The notes beneath the pieces are model-generated. The model saw nothing but the letters and a program-made list of their open reading frames with translations. It made no database searches and was not told the origin of the DNA. The translations under genes were made by a program, and so were the position numbers. From UBA11222 sp049323435 (GTDB taxonomy: Bacteria > Pseudomonadota > Alphaproteobacteria > UBA11222), in the NCBI GenBank assembly GCA_049323435.1, contig JBMOMX010000022.1, forward strand, positions 59,523 through 123,522: DNA of 64,000 nucleotides. Direction: 5' to 3'. Positions 7,516 through 18,040 of the stretch are shown here, piece after piece. Each line of letters begins with the position of its first letter. The first letter of the stretch is position 1.

Positions 7516-8628
7516 TTACTCAGCCGCCGCCAGGGCGCGCGGGTCGCGGCCTTCATTGATGGCCTTGAGGAAGCGGATGCCTTCTTCGGCGATCTCGTCG
7601 CCGACCATCGAGTCGCCCTCGGCGTGCAGTTCTTTCAGATCGACGAAGGCTGCGTAATTCGGCGCCGTACGCTGTGTGACGATGCCCGACTTGATCAGAG
7701 TTTTGATCAGTGAACGGAACACATTGGTGCTTTTCGCCATGCCGGCGCGGCGGTCCTTGTCGGCCATGGCTTCGAACACGGCGCCCTGCACCCATTTCCA
7801 GTCCAGGCCAAGTTCCGTATACAGCGCATTCTTGTGTTCAAAACCAAAGCTGTTGCCCTTTAGCAGCGCGCTGAAAATCTCCCAGGCCCAGTCTTCGATC
7901 TGTTCGCGCTCACGCTCGGGCAGGTGCGGAACGGTTTTATCCGCCCAGATCTTGCCGAATTTGTGGTGGAACGCCTCGTCGGTCATGGTGAACTGCAACA
8001 GGCGCTTCAGCACGGGGTCTTGCGAGAACTGGTAGAAATTGGAGAACAGGCCCATGGCCAGGCCTTCCAGCACCATTTGCAGGCCGACAATCTTTTTCCA
8101 CACCAGCGGGGTGTAGACCATCTCATTAATGAGGGTCATCAGGAACGGATCCATTGTCGCCGGTTTGCCCCAGCGCGCCTTGATATAGTTGGTGAAGCCG
8201 GTGACGTGACGGGCTTCTTCGCGCGCCTGATTGGCGGCATATTCCTGCGCGCCCGGATCCAGCAGAATGTGGCACAGATCGGCCGACAGGCTAAGCGCCG
8301 CCTGTTCGCCATGCAGAATGCCGGACAGCACAAAATGCACCGAGCCGTTCACCATGCGGATTTTCTGGCCTTCATCGAGCTTATCGGCAACTGCGGTGCG
8401 CAGTTCCAGATTCAGCGTTTCCGGCATGATCAGCTGGGTTTTCAGATCGAACGGCACGCTGAAATCGACATATTTCGGGTCCATCGGATCCCAGAAATGA
8501 TCATTGGTAGCAGCGATAATTTTGTCGAACGCATTGGAGCGTTTCATATAGCGGTCCGGGTTCAGCATAGCGGGGAAGTCGTCTGACTTCACGCACTCAT
8601 AAGCTTCGTCGATATTGAAGTTCTCCAT
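7516..8628 (-). CDS. Ferritin-like diiron-carboxylate protein (probable oxygenase)
   Basis: The 370-residue, mostly helical protein carries a full set of ferritin-superfamily diiron ligands: E108 (LHGEQA), E138 and H141 (REEARH), E188 (VLEGLA), and E218 and H221 (TDEAFHH). This E / ExxH / E / ExxH order is that of R2-like and bacterial monooxygenase diiron proteins. An O2-dependent oxidation or hydroxylation is a reasonable inference; the substrate is unknown. The gene is monocistronic with its own promoter, and an AGGAG box precedes the ATG. Three 17-bp tandem repeats fill the leader. It is similar in ligand spacing to the protein at 42606-43571, which suggests a shared family. Confidence 0.78.
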   Translation of the reverse strand: MENFNIDEAYECVKSDDFPAMLNPDRYMKRSNAFDKIIAATNDHFWDPMDPKYVDFSVPFDLKTQLIMPETLNLELRTAVADKLDEGQKIRMVNGSVHFVLSGILHGEQAALSLSADLCHILLDPGAQEYAANQAREEARHVTGFTNYIKARWGKPATMDPFLMTLINEMVYTPLVWKKIVGLQMVLEGLAMGLFSNFYQFSQDPVLKRLLQFTMTDEAFHHKFGKIWADKTVPHLPEREREQIEDWAWEIFSALLKGNSFGFEHKNALYTELGLDWKWVQGAVFEAMADKDRRAGMAKSTNVFRSLIKTLIKSGIVTQRTAPNYAAFVDLKELHAEGDSMVGDEIAEEGIRFLKAINEGRDPRALAAAE

Positions 8629-8640
8629 GTAGGCGCTCCT

Positions 8641-8691
8641 GATTGCTCGTGTGACTCAATTGTTCGTGTTAAGCGATTGCTCGTGTTACTC
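8641..8691. repeat. Three tandem 17-bp repeats in the leader of the diiron gene
   Basis: Units are GATTGCTCGTGTGACTC, AATTGTTCGTGTTAAGC and GATTGCTCGTGTTACTC, exactly 17 bases each. They end 12 bases from the start codon of the minus-strand ferritin-like gene. They lie between its promoter and its ribosome binding site, so they would be transcribed. The array could bind a repressor or form RNA structure. Confidence 0.85.
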
Positions 8692-8759
8692 GCGCTTGCA
8701 GGGCCGCCTTCGTGACCGGCATCCACCTGGGCAACGCCTTGCAAGTGCTATATAGGAAT

Positions 8760-8787
8760 TAATTACAGTGTTTTAAACCCCTGTCAA
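8760..8787 (-). promoter_or_regulatory. Sigma70-type promoter of the ferritin-like gene
   Basis: On the minus strand a consensus TTGACA (8782-8787) is followed after 16 bases by TAATTA (8760-8765). The surrounding DNA is AT-rich. The predicted transcript would carry a leader of roughly 125 bases including the 17-bp repeat array. Confidence 0.6.
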
Positions 8788-8832
8788 GCAAAACTGACAG
8801 GAAGGTAAGCAGCGTCACAAAATATTAATCAC

Positions 8833-8862
8833 AAAGGCGCGGCACTTTCCTGCCGCGCCTTT
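8833..8862 (-). terminator. Rho-independent terminator after the luciferase-like monooxygenase gene
   Basis: AAAGGCGCGGCA, loop CTTTCC, TGCCGCGCCTTT forms a 12-bp perfect stem 21 bases past the stop codon. A T-containing tail follows on the minus strand. The A/T ends would also let it work in the other direction. Confidence 0.8.
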
Positions 8863-8883
8863 ATATTTCAATGCATTAGCCCA

Positions 8884-10008
8884 TTAACGGTGATTAGGCA
8901 TGACCTTGGTGGCAAACAGATCCAGCGAGGTTTTGATCTGTTCCGGGGTATGGATACCCTGGGGAATCAGCAGATAGCACTCCTTGACGGGAATCGCCTT
9001 GTTGACCTCCGCCAGGCGCTTGTTCAGCGTTTCGGGAGATCCAATCAGCAGTTCCGGCAGGCCAAAGCCGAACGGCACCGACCATTGATCCCAGAACCAT
9101 TTCATGTCTTCCCACCATTCCCAGGCCTGGGCGTCGGTGGGGGCGCAGATCATGATGCCGCCCCAGCAGGCTTCTTCGCCGGGCTGAAAATCATGCCCAT
9201 GACTTCTGGCCTCTTCGCCCCATTCGCCCCACAGGGTCTTGCAGAATTCCAGATTGTCGGTCAGCACGATCGGCTTGCCTTTGTATTTCGCCCAGAATTT
9301 TGCGGTGCGCAGGCTGGAGGAAAAACCGCCATAAAGCGGAATTTCCTTTTGCAGCGGTTTCGGCGCAATGCCGATTTCGCTGAAATTCATGGCGGCGTCC
9401 ACACCCTGGCCATATTTGTAATAGACCGGATGATCATGCGGGTTCTTGAAACCCGGCGTCGGGAAGTTCCAGTATTTGCCGCGATAGCTGAAGGTGTCAT
9501 TGTACAGCGCCTTGTAGATCACCTCGACAAATTCGGTGAAGAGTTCGCGGTTCATCACATCGGCGGGACCATCCGCATTCCACGGGCCGACGGCTTCGAC
9601 CTGCGGTATGATCTTGAAATTGTCCAGCCAGCGCGCCTGATAGCCGCGCACCAGACCGACATTAAATCGCCCGCCCAGCATATTATCCAGTGTGGCGATT
9701 TTTTCCGCCGCTATGATCGGATTGTTGGTGCTGGCGACGAAACCGCAGGTCATGACGCGCATGCGTTTCAGATGCTGGCCCAGCCACATGGCCATCAGGC
9801 ATGGATCATTGGCCATCTCAAAGCCTTCGATCTGCAAATGATGTTCCGGATGGCCAATGGCGTAATAGCCGCGCTCATCGGCAAAGCGGGCATAGTCGGC
9901 CAGTTCGGCCAGAAAGCGCTGATACAGTTCCGGCTTGCGCCCGGCCATGCCCGCTTCCAGTTCCTTGCGGCGGCCCACGGTGCCGTAGATGAACAGACTA
10001 AAATCCAT
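8884..10008 (-). CDS. LLM-class (luciferase-like) flavin-dependent monooxygenase
   Basis: This 374-residue protein belongs to the bacterial luciferase-like superfamily, TIM-barrel enzymes that use reduced FMN and O2. Supporting segments are ADERGYYAIGHPEHHL near residue 45, VMTCGFVASTNNPIIAAEKIATLDNMLGGR, and NVGLVRGYQ after it. The chosen ATG (MDFSLFIYG) has GGGAGA 7 bases upstream; a TTG two codons earlier is unlikely. It precedes the enoyl-CoA hydratase homologue's end by 70 bases, so the two are probably co-transcribed. The substrate is unknown. Confidence 0.88.
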   Translation of the reverse strand: MDFSLFIYGTVGRRKELEAGMAGRKPELYQRFLAELADYARFADERGYYAIGHPEHHLQIEGFEMANDPCLMAMWLGQHLKRMRVMTCGFVASTNNPIIAAEKIATLDNMLGGRFNVGLVRGYQARWLDNFKIIPQVEAVGPWNADGPADVMNRELFTEFVEVIYKALYNDTFSYRGKYWNFPTPGFKNPHDHPVYYKYGQGVDAAMNFSEIGIAPKPLQKEIPLYGGFSSSLRTAKFWAKYKGKPIVLTDNLEFCKTLWGEWGEEARSHGHDFQPGEEACWGGIMICAPTDAQAWEWWEDMKWFWDQWSVPFGFGLPELLIGSPETLNKRLAEVNKAIPVKECYLLIPQGIHTPEQIKTSLDLFATKVMPNHR

Positions 10009-10078
10009 GTGCAAATCTCCCTGTGAATGTGTTTTGACAAGTATAGAATAGATTTTCTAACTGGGCGCAGATTTTGTT

Positions 10079-10855
10079 TTATCTGCCCTGCCAATTGGGT
10101 TTGCGTTTTTCGGCAAAGGCTTTGGGGCCTTCCTGGGCGTCCTGGCTTTGATAGACCGGCTCGAAAATCCGGCGTCCGGCCTCCATGGCGGCGCTTTTGC
10201 CCATTTCGGTCGCGGTATAGACCATCTGTTTGGCGGCCATAACGGTAAGCGGGGCGTTATCACAAATGGTTTGCGCCAGTTCCAGCGCTTTTGGCATCAG
10301 CCCTTCGGGCGGCGTCACATGATTGACAAAGCCAAATTCCCAGGCGCGCTGCGCCGTGACCGGATTGCCGGTCATCAATATTTCCAGCAGGATTTTTTGC
10401 GGAATCATATGCGTCAGAGGCGTAGCCCAGGGCATGCCGCGCCCGACCTTGGCCTCGGTAATGGCAAAACGCGCGGTGTCGCTGGCCACCACCAGATCGC
10501 ACATTTGCGCCAGCATCCAGCCTCCGGCATAGGCAACGCCGTTTACGGCGGCGATCACCGGTTTGCGCACCTCGATCGTGTCGCCGATCAGCGGCAGAAA
10601 ATTTCGCGGCAGCATGCCCAGCTTCATATCCGACATTTCCTTCAGATCGGCGCCTGCGCAGAATGCCTTGTCCCCGGCGCCGGTCAGAATGGCCACGCGG
10701 GCCGTAGCATCGGCTTCGAATCGCGCAAAACCTGCAAACAGGCCTTCGCGGACCCCGGCATTTATGGAATTTCGCTGTTCTGCACGGTTAATGGTAAGAA
10801 TGGCGATCTGACCGCGTGTTTCATATAAAATGTCGCCCATTGCCGCTTGTCCCAT
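10079..10855 (-). CDS. Enoyl-CoA hydratase/isomerase family protein
   Basis: The crotonase fold is clear in 258 residues: AFCAGADLKEM at 65-74 (oxyanion-hole region), KPVIAAVNGVAYAGGWMLAQMCDLVVAS at 98-125, and FAITEAKVGRG at 130-140. Of the two glutamates used by classical hydratases, the first position is a methionine (M114) while the second (E134) is kept. It may therefore be an isomerase or other crotonase rather than a standard hydratase. GGAGAG upstream supports the start MGQAAMGD. It would work on CoA thioesters, consistent with neighbouring CoA and oxygenase genes. Confidence 0.88.
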   Translation of the reverse strand: MGQAAMGDILYETRGQIAILTINRAEQRNSINAGVREGLFAGFARFEADATARVAILTGAGDKAFCAGADLKEMSDMKLGMLPRNFLPLIGDTIEVRKPVIAAVNGVAYAGGWMLAQMCDLVVASDTARFAITEAKVGRGMPWATPLTHMIPQKILLEILMTGNPVTAQRAWEFGFVNHVTPPEGLMPKALELAQTICDNAPLTVMAAKQMVYTATEMGKSAAMEAGRRIFEPVYQSQDAQEGPKAFAEKRKPNWQGR

Positions 10856-10923
10856 GCCGGTCTCTCCGTTTTATGATAGCATGAAATAGTGTTAGCAGGC
10901 CGCCACGCAGGAAGGAAATAGCC

Positions 10924-11919
10924 ATGAAAGAGCATTACAGAATTTTCGGTGCTGAATTGTCCCCCTATTCCGTCAAGGTGCGTTCCTATTTCCGCTACAA
11001 GAACATCCCCCATAGCTGGATAGCGCGCAGTGAAGACGATATGGCGGAATTCAACAAATTTGCGAAACTGCCGCTGATTCCTCTGGTGGTTTCCGCGCAT
11101 GGCGAGGCCATGCAGGATTCAACGCCGATCATTGAAGCGATGGAGGAAACCCATCCCGAGCCGCCCATCGTGCCGCATGAGCCGGTACTGGCGTTTATAT
11201 CCGCCCTGATCGAAGAATATGCGGATGAATGGGTCAACAAGCATATGTTTCACTATCGCTGGTGGTATGTGCCGGATCAGAAATCCGCCGGGGAACGGCT
11301 GGCGCGCGGCATGCGCCCCGCCGCCGCCGATGTGGAGGTTCAGGCCATCGGCGAAATGGTGCGTGATCGCATGGTCAAGCGGTTGAGCATGGTAGGTTCC
11401 AGCCCGCAGACCAGGGAACAGATCGAAGCCTCGTTCCGGCGTCTGCTGGAAATTCTTGAACCGCATCTGGCGGTCAGGCCCTATCTGTTTGGAAAGCGCC
11501 CGCTGCTGGCCGATTTCGGACTGGCGTCGCAACTGTATGAAGCCTGGACCGACCCGACGCCGCATAAAATAATGGCGGCCATTGCGCCCAATGTATGCGC
11601 CTGGGCGCAACGCATGCTGGACCCCAAACTGGAAGGACAGATCGAAACCTGGAAACATCTGGCCCCGACACTGACGCCGTTATTGCGCGAAGAGATCGCG
11701 GGTCTATTTTTGCCCTGGTCGGCGGCGAATGCCGAAGCGCTGAAACGCGGCGAGGAAAAATTTACTGTTACATTGAATGGCAAGCCGTTTACCCAGGAGA
11801 CACAGAAATATCATGCCCGCTCGCTTGGGGTGTTACAGGCGCGTTACGCCACGGCCAGGCAGCATGCAGGCCTGGTTGACATTCTAACGGCAACAAATTG
11901 TCACCAATATCTCGGCTGA
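10924..11919 (+). CDS. Glutathione S-transferase-like protein
   Basis: The 331-residue protein starts with a thioredoxin-fold GST domain (ELSPYSVKVRSYFRYKNIPH at 9-28; FNKFAKLPLIPLVV; DSTPIIEAMEE around 75). A long helical C-terminal domain includes the GST-like YLFGKRPLLADFGLASQLY at about 180-198. At 331 residues it is longer than the usual 200-230, with an extra tail of about 80 residues. It is transcribed divergently from the enoyl-CoA hydratase homologue. A detoxification or ring-opening role in the catabolic block is possible but not shown. Confidence 0.8.
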   Translation: MKEHYRIFGAELSPYSVKVRSYFRYKNIPHSWIARSEDDMAEFNKFAKLPLIPLVVSAHGEAMQDSTPIIEAMEETHPEPPIVPHEPVLAFISALIEEYADEWVNKHMFHYRWWYVPDQKSAGERLARGMRPAAADVEVQAIGEMVRDRMVKRLSMVGSSPQTREQIEASFRRLLEILEPHLAVRPYLFGKRPLLADFGLASQLYEAWTDPTPHKIMAAIAPNVCAWAQRMLDPKLEGQIETWKHLAPTLTPLLREEIAGLFLPWSAANAEALKRGEEKFTVTLNGKPFTQETQKYHARSLGVLQARYATARQHAGLVDILTATNCHQYLG

Positions 11920-11933
11920 TTGGAGTTTGATTT

Positions 11934-12719
11934 ATGGAATCGTTTATCGCAGCGGCAAGTGATCCGCTGATATGGTCAAGTCTACTTACGTTGACCATTC
12001 TTGAAATTGTTCTGGGCATTGATAATCTGATTTTCATTTCCGTGGTCAGCTCCCGCCTGCCCGCCCACCAGCAGGCGCGCGCACGCCAGATCGGCCTGTC
12101 GCTGGCGCTGATTTTCCGTGTTGCGCTGCTGGCCAGCATTGTCTGGATCGTGGGGCTGACACAGCCGATTTTCAGTATCGGCAGTTTCGATTTTTCCTGG
12201 CGGGACGCCATTTTATTCGGCGGCGGCGTGTTTTTGCTGGCCAAGGGAACGATGGAAATTCATGACACGGTCGAAGGCGCAAGCGATGACCATGCGGCCG
12301 GCGGCGGCAGAATGGCCGTGACATTTGCCGGTGTCATTGGCCAGGTGATCGTGCTGGATATCGTATTTTCGCTCGACAGCATCATTACCGCCGTGGGCAT
12401 GACCCAGAATTTACCCGTAATGATCATCGCCGTCGTCATCGCCATTATCATCATGATGCTGGCGTCCGAACCCGTTAGCGCCTTTATTCAGCGCCACCCC
12501 ACCACCAAAATGCTGGCGCTCAGCTTTTTGCTGCTGGTTGGCATGGCGCTGGTGGCGGATGGGCTGCATTTCCATATGCCGCGCGAATATCTGTATTTCG
12601 CCATCGCTTTCTCCATGAGTGTCGAGGTGCTGAACCTGCTGGCGGCCGCAAGGCGCAAGCGCAAGCATGATGCGGAACTCGACCGGCTGCGCATGCAGAG
12701 CAGTGAAACGGCATTGTGA
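11934..12719 (+). CDS. TerC family integral membrane protein
   Basis: The 261-residue protein has about seven hydrophobic segments. It carries the TerC signature acidic membrane motifs ILEIVLGIDNLIFIS near residue 22 and VIVLDIVFSLDSIITAVGM near 140. TerC-family proteins are metal-ion transporters, several of them Mn2+ exporters in the inner membrane. The C-terminus is a charged cytoplasmic tail (RRKRKHDAELDRLR). It begins 14 bases after the GST-like gene and ends 6 bases before the GlcD-like gene, so the three may be one transcript. Confidence 0.9.
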   Translation: MESFIAAASDPLIWSSLLTLTILEIVLGIDNLIFISVVSSRLPAHQQARARQIGLSLALIFRVALLASIVWIVGLTQPIFSIGSFDFSWRDAILFGGGVFLLAKGTMEIHDTVEGASDDHAAGGGRMAVTFAGVIGQVIVLDIVFSLDSIITAVGMTQNLPVMIIAVVIAIIIMMLASEPVSAFIQRHPTTKMLALSFLLLVGMALVADGLHFHMPREYLYFAIAFSMSVEVLNLLAAARRKRKHDAELDRLRMQSSETAL

Positions 12720-12725
12720 CAGGCC

Positions 12726-14219
12726 ATGACGCTGCAAATGCCCGCGCCGGAACCGCATATTTTGCAGGCGCGGGCCAGTTTGATTGCGGCGCTGTGTGAT
12801 ATTCTGCCGGCCGGTCAGGTGATCAGCCAGCAGGCGGAACTGCGCCCCTATGAGAGCGATGGGCTGACCGCTTATACGCAACTGCCGCTGCTGGTGGCGC
12901 TGCCGGATACTGTTGCGCAGATCGCCGCGATCCTGCGTCTGTGTCATGAAAGGCAGATCAAAGTCGTGCCGCGCGGCGCGGGCACGTCACTGTCGGGGGG
13001 TGCGCTGCCGCTGGCGGACGGTCTGCTGCTGGGCCTGTCGCGCCTCAACCGCATTCTGGACATTGATCTGGAAAATGCCTGTGTGGTGGCGCAGCCCGGC
13101 GTGACCAATCTGGCGATATCCAACGCCGTGGCGCATGCCGGATTTTATTATGCGCCCGATCCGTCCAGCCAGATCGCCTGCACCATAGGCGGCAATGTCG
13201 CGGAAAATAGCGGCGGGGTGCATTGCCTGAAATATGGCCTGACCACCAATAATCTGCTCGGCCTGGAAATGGTGCTGATGAGCGGCGAGGTGATCCGGCT
13301 GGGCGGCAGGCATCTGGATGCGGCCGGGCTTGATCTGATGGGTATTGTTACCGGATCGGAAGGCCTGCTCGGCGTCATCACCGAGGTGACGGTGCGCATC
13401 CTGCCCCGTCCGGAGACGGCTATCGCTTTGCTGGCGGGTTTTGCATCGGTTGAAGATGCAGGGGCCTGTGTCGCGGCGATTATCGCAGATGGAATTATTC
13501 CCGGCGGCATGGAGATGATGGATCGCCCCGCAATTCTGGCATCGGATGATTTTTGCAATGCCGGCTATCCGCGCGATGCCGAGGCGCTGCTGATTATCGA
13601 GCTGGATGGCGTGGCGGCGGCGGTCCGGGCGATGTCGGCGCGGGTGCGTGAAATCGCGCGGGCCTGCGGCGCGCAATCATTTGCGGAAAGCCGCAGCGAA
13701 GCGGAACGTCTGGCTTTCTGGGCCGGGCGAAAAAACGCTTTTCCCGCGATGGGCCGGATTTCGCCGGATTATTTCTGCATGGACGGCACCATCCCGCGCG
13801 GCCGTCTGGCGCAGGTGCTGGCGCGCATCCGGGAACTGTCGGCGCAATACGGCCTGCGGGTCGCCAATGTGTTTCATGCAGGCGATGGCAATCTGCATCC
13901 GCTGATTTTATATGACGCCAATCAGCCCGGCGAGCTGGAGCGCGCGGAAAATTTCGGCGCGGATATTTTGCGCCTGTGTGTTGAGGTTGGCGGCGTTCTG
14001 ACCGGCGAACATGGCGTGGGCGTGGAAAAGCGCGATCTGATGCCTGTGCAATTCAGCGCGGCCGATCTGGCGCAGCAGCAACGCCTCAAATGCGCCTTCG
14101 ATCCCGATGGAAGGCTGAACCCCGGCAAGGTGTTTCCCCTGCTGCACCGCTGTGCGGAACTGGGCCGGGTGCATGTGCATGGCGGCGCCATGCGCTTCCC
14201 GGACCTGCCGCGTTTTTAA
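12726..14219 (+). CDS. FAD-linked oxidase, GlcD family
   Basis: The 497-residue protein is a VAO-fold flavoprotein with the FAD-binding PCMH segment VVPRGAGTSLSGGALPLADG at about 80-99. The family motif IACTIGGNVAENSGGVHCLKYG follows near 155. The C-terminal substrate domain contains NVFHAGDGNLHPLI and GVLTGEHGVGVEKR. This matches GlcD, the catalytic subunit of glycolate oxidase, or a D-lactate or D-2-hydroxyacid dehydrogenase. glcE and glcF, normally adjacent, are absent here, so I leave out a symbol. Confidence 0.87.
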   Translation: MTLQMPAPEPHILQARASLIAALCDILPAGQVISQQAELRPYESDGLTAYTQLPLLVALPDTVAQIAAILRLCHERQIKVVPRGAGTSLSGGALPLADGLLLGLSRLNRILDIDLENACVVAQPGVTNLAISNAVAHAGFYYAPDPSSQIACTIGGNVAENSGGVHCLKYGLTTNNLLGLEMVLMSGEVIRLGGRHLDAAGLDLMGIVTGSEGLLGVITEVTVRILPRPETAIALLAGFASVEDAGACVAAIIADGIIPGGMEMMDRPAILASDDFCNAGYPRDAEALLIIELDGVAAAVRAMSARVREIARACGAQSFAESRSEAERLAFWAGRKNAFPAMGRISPDYFCMDGTIPRGRLAQVLARIRELSAQYGLRVANVFHAGDGNLHPLILYDANQPGELERAENFGADILRLCVEVGGVLTGEHGVGVEKRDLMPVQFSAADLAQQQRLKCAFDPDGRLNPGKVFPLLHRCAELGRVHVHGGAMRFPDLPRF

Positions 14220-14297
14220 AGTCTTTCAGGGATAAATCGAACCGGCAACATCGCCTCGTCACCGCGTGCCATGCTTCGCGCGCGATGACGAAGAGTG

Positions 14298-14323
14298 TGG
14301 GGCGGCTATTCGGCCAGCCGCCC
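14298..14323. terminator. Hairpin between convergent GlcD-like and flavin monooxygenase genes
   Basis: GGGGCGGCT (14298-14306) and AGCCGCCCC (14315-14323) form a perfect 9-bp GC-rich stem with an 8-base loop, in the gap between two converging genes. A T-run is lacking on either side, so the terminator role is likely but not textbook. Confidence 0.55.
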
Positions 14324-14332
14324 CGGCTGGGC

Positions 14333-16141
<1,809 letters not shown>

Positions 16142-16210
16142 GTGCGTTCTCCTGTTTTGTGTATGCTGAATAACAATTTCCAGGGGCTGCCGGCATAATG
16201 CGCGCGCTGC

Positions 16211-16681
16211 TCATACCAGAAATGTCAGATTGTCCTGCGCCTCGTCCAGGCTGACCAGGACGGCTTTTTTATATTTGATCCTGAATGCGCCGTCCGCCGG
16301 GACAAGCCGGTAATGCGAACGCCCGGTGTGATAGCGCTGCTCGTGCTTGCGGATTTCATTGATAATGAAATTGGCATGCACGGAAACTTCTTCTGCGCCA
16401 TCCTCGATCTCGATATTCGACACCACCCGGCGCATGCGCGCGCGCGGCTCCTGCGCAAATGCCTTGCCTTCGGACAGGCGTATGGCGAGATTTTTCACCC
16501 CGTTATAATCGCCATAAAACAGCGAGACATGCTTGTCGGGGTCATAATCTTCCTGATTGGCGGGTATCCAGTACAGCGCCGGATTGGCGAACATCTCGAA
16601 CCAGTCCATAAACCGGTTCTCGTCCATCAGCCGCGCTTCCTTATAAAGAAAATTTTCCACTTTTTCACGCAGGACGGACAT
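16211..16681 (-). CDS. Aromatic-ring-hydroxylating dioxygenase beta subunit
   Basis: The 156-residue protein has the cone-like SnoaL/NTF2 fold pattern of Rieske oxygenase beta subunits: LYKEARLMDENRFMDWFEMF at about 14-33, ALYWIPAN, VSLFYGDY, and RTGRSHYRLV-like YHTGRSHYRLVP. Beta subunits are structural. The ATG overlaps the alpha-subunit stop as TAATG. A longer reading starting 24 codons upstream would run inside the alpha gene and is not needed. Confidence 0.9.
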   Translation of the reverse strand: MSVLREKVENFLYKEARLMDENRFMDWFEMFANPALYWIPANQEDYDPDKHVSLFYGDYNGVKNLAIRLSEGKAFAQEPRARMRRVVSNIEIEDGAEEVSVHANFIINEIRKHEQRYHTGRSHYRLVPADGAFRIKYKKAVLVSLDEAQDNLTFLV

Positions 16682-17973
16682 TAATTCATCTCCTGCTGCA
16701 TGACGGATTTCCAGTGCCGCCACATGCCGCGCTGTGCGGTTTCGTCCGTACACTGACCAAATAGCGTGCCGTCATTGTCCGTCTGTTCGCGGTGCATCCC
16801 GCGCCGGAATATCAGCCACGGATCATGGCTGCACCGCAACCCCTCATGCACCCGGTTGAACATTTCCACATCATCATGAATACCGCCGCCCGCCGTGGTG
16901 TAGAAACCTTCATAGGCGCGCAGGCGCTGGGTGTTCACTTCGTCCGGCACGCCTTTCAGAAAGCTGGGGCGCAGGAAAACCTCGGTGCGTTCCGTGCTGA
17001 CCGGGCGGATGGTGCGCACCTGCTGCGCCAGCACCACCAGATTGGGAAACACATTCATATGCGTGCCGCCCACGGTCAGCACCTCCTCGGCGCGGGCCTT
17101 GCCATGCGCCTTGACCAGATCGTCATAATATTTTTTGCCCCAGGCGGTTTTCTGCATGGCTTGCAGGCGCGCCTGGGCATGGGGATGCTCAATATTATGG
17201 CGGCGCGAATCGATATTGGCATTGCCCATGCCCAGATCGCGCGATTGCAGCTTGGAATCGCCGTTGAAGATTTCCATCTTGGCCCCGGTCATGCGCTCGA
17301 TGGCGCTGATAAAGGACTGATGGGTGAAATTCGGGTGGTAGCCGTCGATGGAATTTTCCATTTGCAGCTTCCAATTGCCATTATAGGCCAGCTTGGTCGC
17401 GCCGCTTTGCACCAGCAATTCACCTTCGGGCGACAGATCACAGGCATAGTCGATCTGCGCCAGCGCCGGTGCGCCAATATGTTCACGCAGGCTCAGCCCT
17501 GACGGCGCCATGCTGGCAAACACAAAGCCGCGATACGTATCCACACGCGGCGGCCTGCGCAGATTATACTGGGTCTTGTCGAAATTTTCGCCATAGGCGT
17601 CCGCATAGGGCATTGCTGACAGCGCCCCGTCCAGGCGGAAGAACCAGCCATGATATTCACAGCGAAAGCCGCCCGTATTGCCCTTGTCTTCCTGACAGAT
17701 GGACGCGCCCCGGTGCGTGCAGCGGTTGAACAGCACATGCGTGTTCCCCGCCTTGTCGCGCGAAAAAATTACCGGTTGCAGGCCGAGCCAGCTGCGAATG
17801 TAATCGCCGGCTTTGGGAATTTCACTGACATGGCCGATATAGACCCAGCCCCGCCCGTAGATTTTCTTTAATTCATCGGCAAAAATATCCGGGTCGGTAT
17901 AGCAATCGCCATGCACGGCATCCGGTCTTACCAGCGCGTCATAATCAATTGCGCGTCCATTGCTGTTAGCCAT
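16681..17973 (-). CDS. Rieske non-haem iron oxygenase alpha subunit
   Basis: This is the catalytic subunit of a ring-hydroxylating oxygenase. The 430-residue protein contains the Rieske cluster motif CTHRG...CEYHGW (ligands C85, H87, C105, H108). It also has the mononuclear iron site ENSIDGYHPNFTH (bridging D210, ligands H213 and H218). A third, acidic iron ligand is expected further downstream. Electron-transfer partners (ferredoxin, reductase) are not nearby, so they must be encoded elsewhere. Neighbours suggest a cyclic or steroid-like substrate, but none can be named. Confidence 0.94.
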   Translation of the reverse strand: MANSNGRAIDYDALVRPDAVHGDCYTDPDIFADELKKIYGRGWVYIGHVSEIPKAGDYIRSWLGLQPVIFSRDKAGNTHVLFNRCTHRGASICQEDKGNTGGFRCEYHGWFFRLDGALSAMPYADAYGENFDKTQYNLRRPPRVDTYRGFVFASMAPSGLSLREHIGAPALAQIDYACDLSPEGELLVQSGATKLAYNGNWKLQMENSIDGYHPNFTHQSFISAIERMTGAKMEIFNGDSKLQSRDLGMGNANIDSRRHNIEHPHAQARLQAMQKTAWGKKYYDDLVKAHGKARAEEVLTVGGTHMNVFPNLVVLAQQVRTIRPVSTERTEVFLRPSFLKGVPDEVNTQRLRAYEGFYTTAGGGIHDDVEMFNRVHEGLRCSHDPWLIFRRGMHREQTDNDGTLFGQCTDETAQRGMWRHWKSVMQQEMN

Positions 17974-18040
17974 GCTGCACTCTCCGAATTTTCCCCCGGA
18001 TGTTCAATAATCCGGGGGAGAGAAGTAGAAGCGCCCAGTA

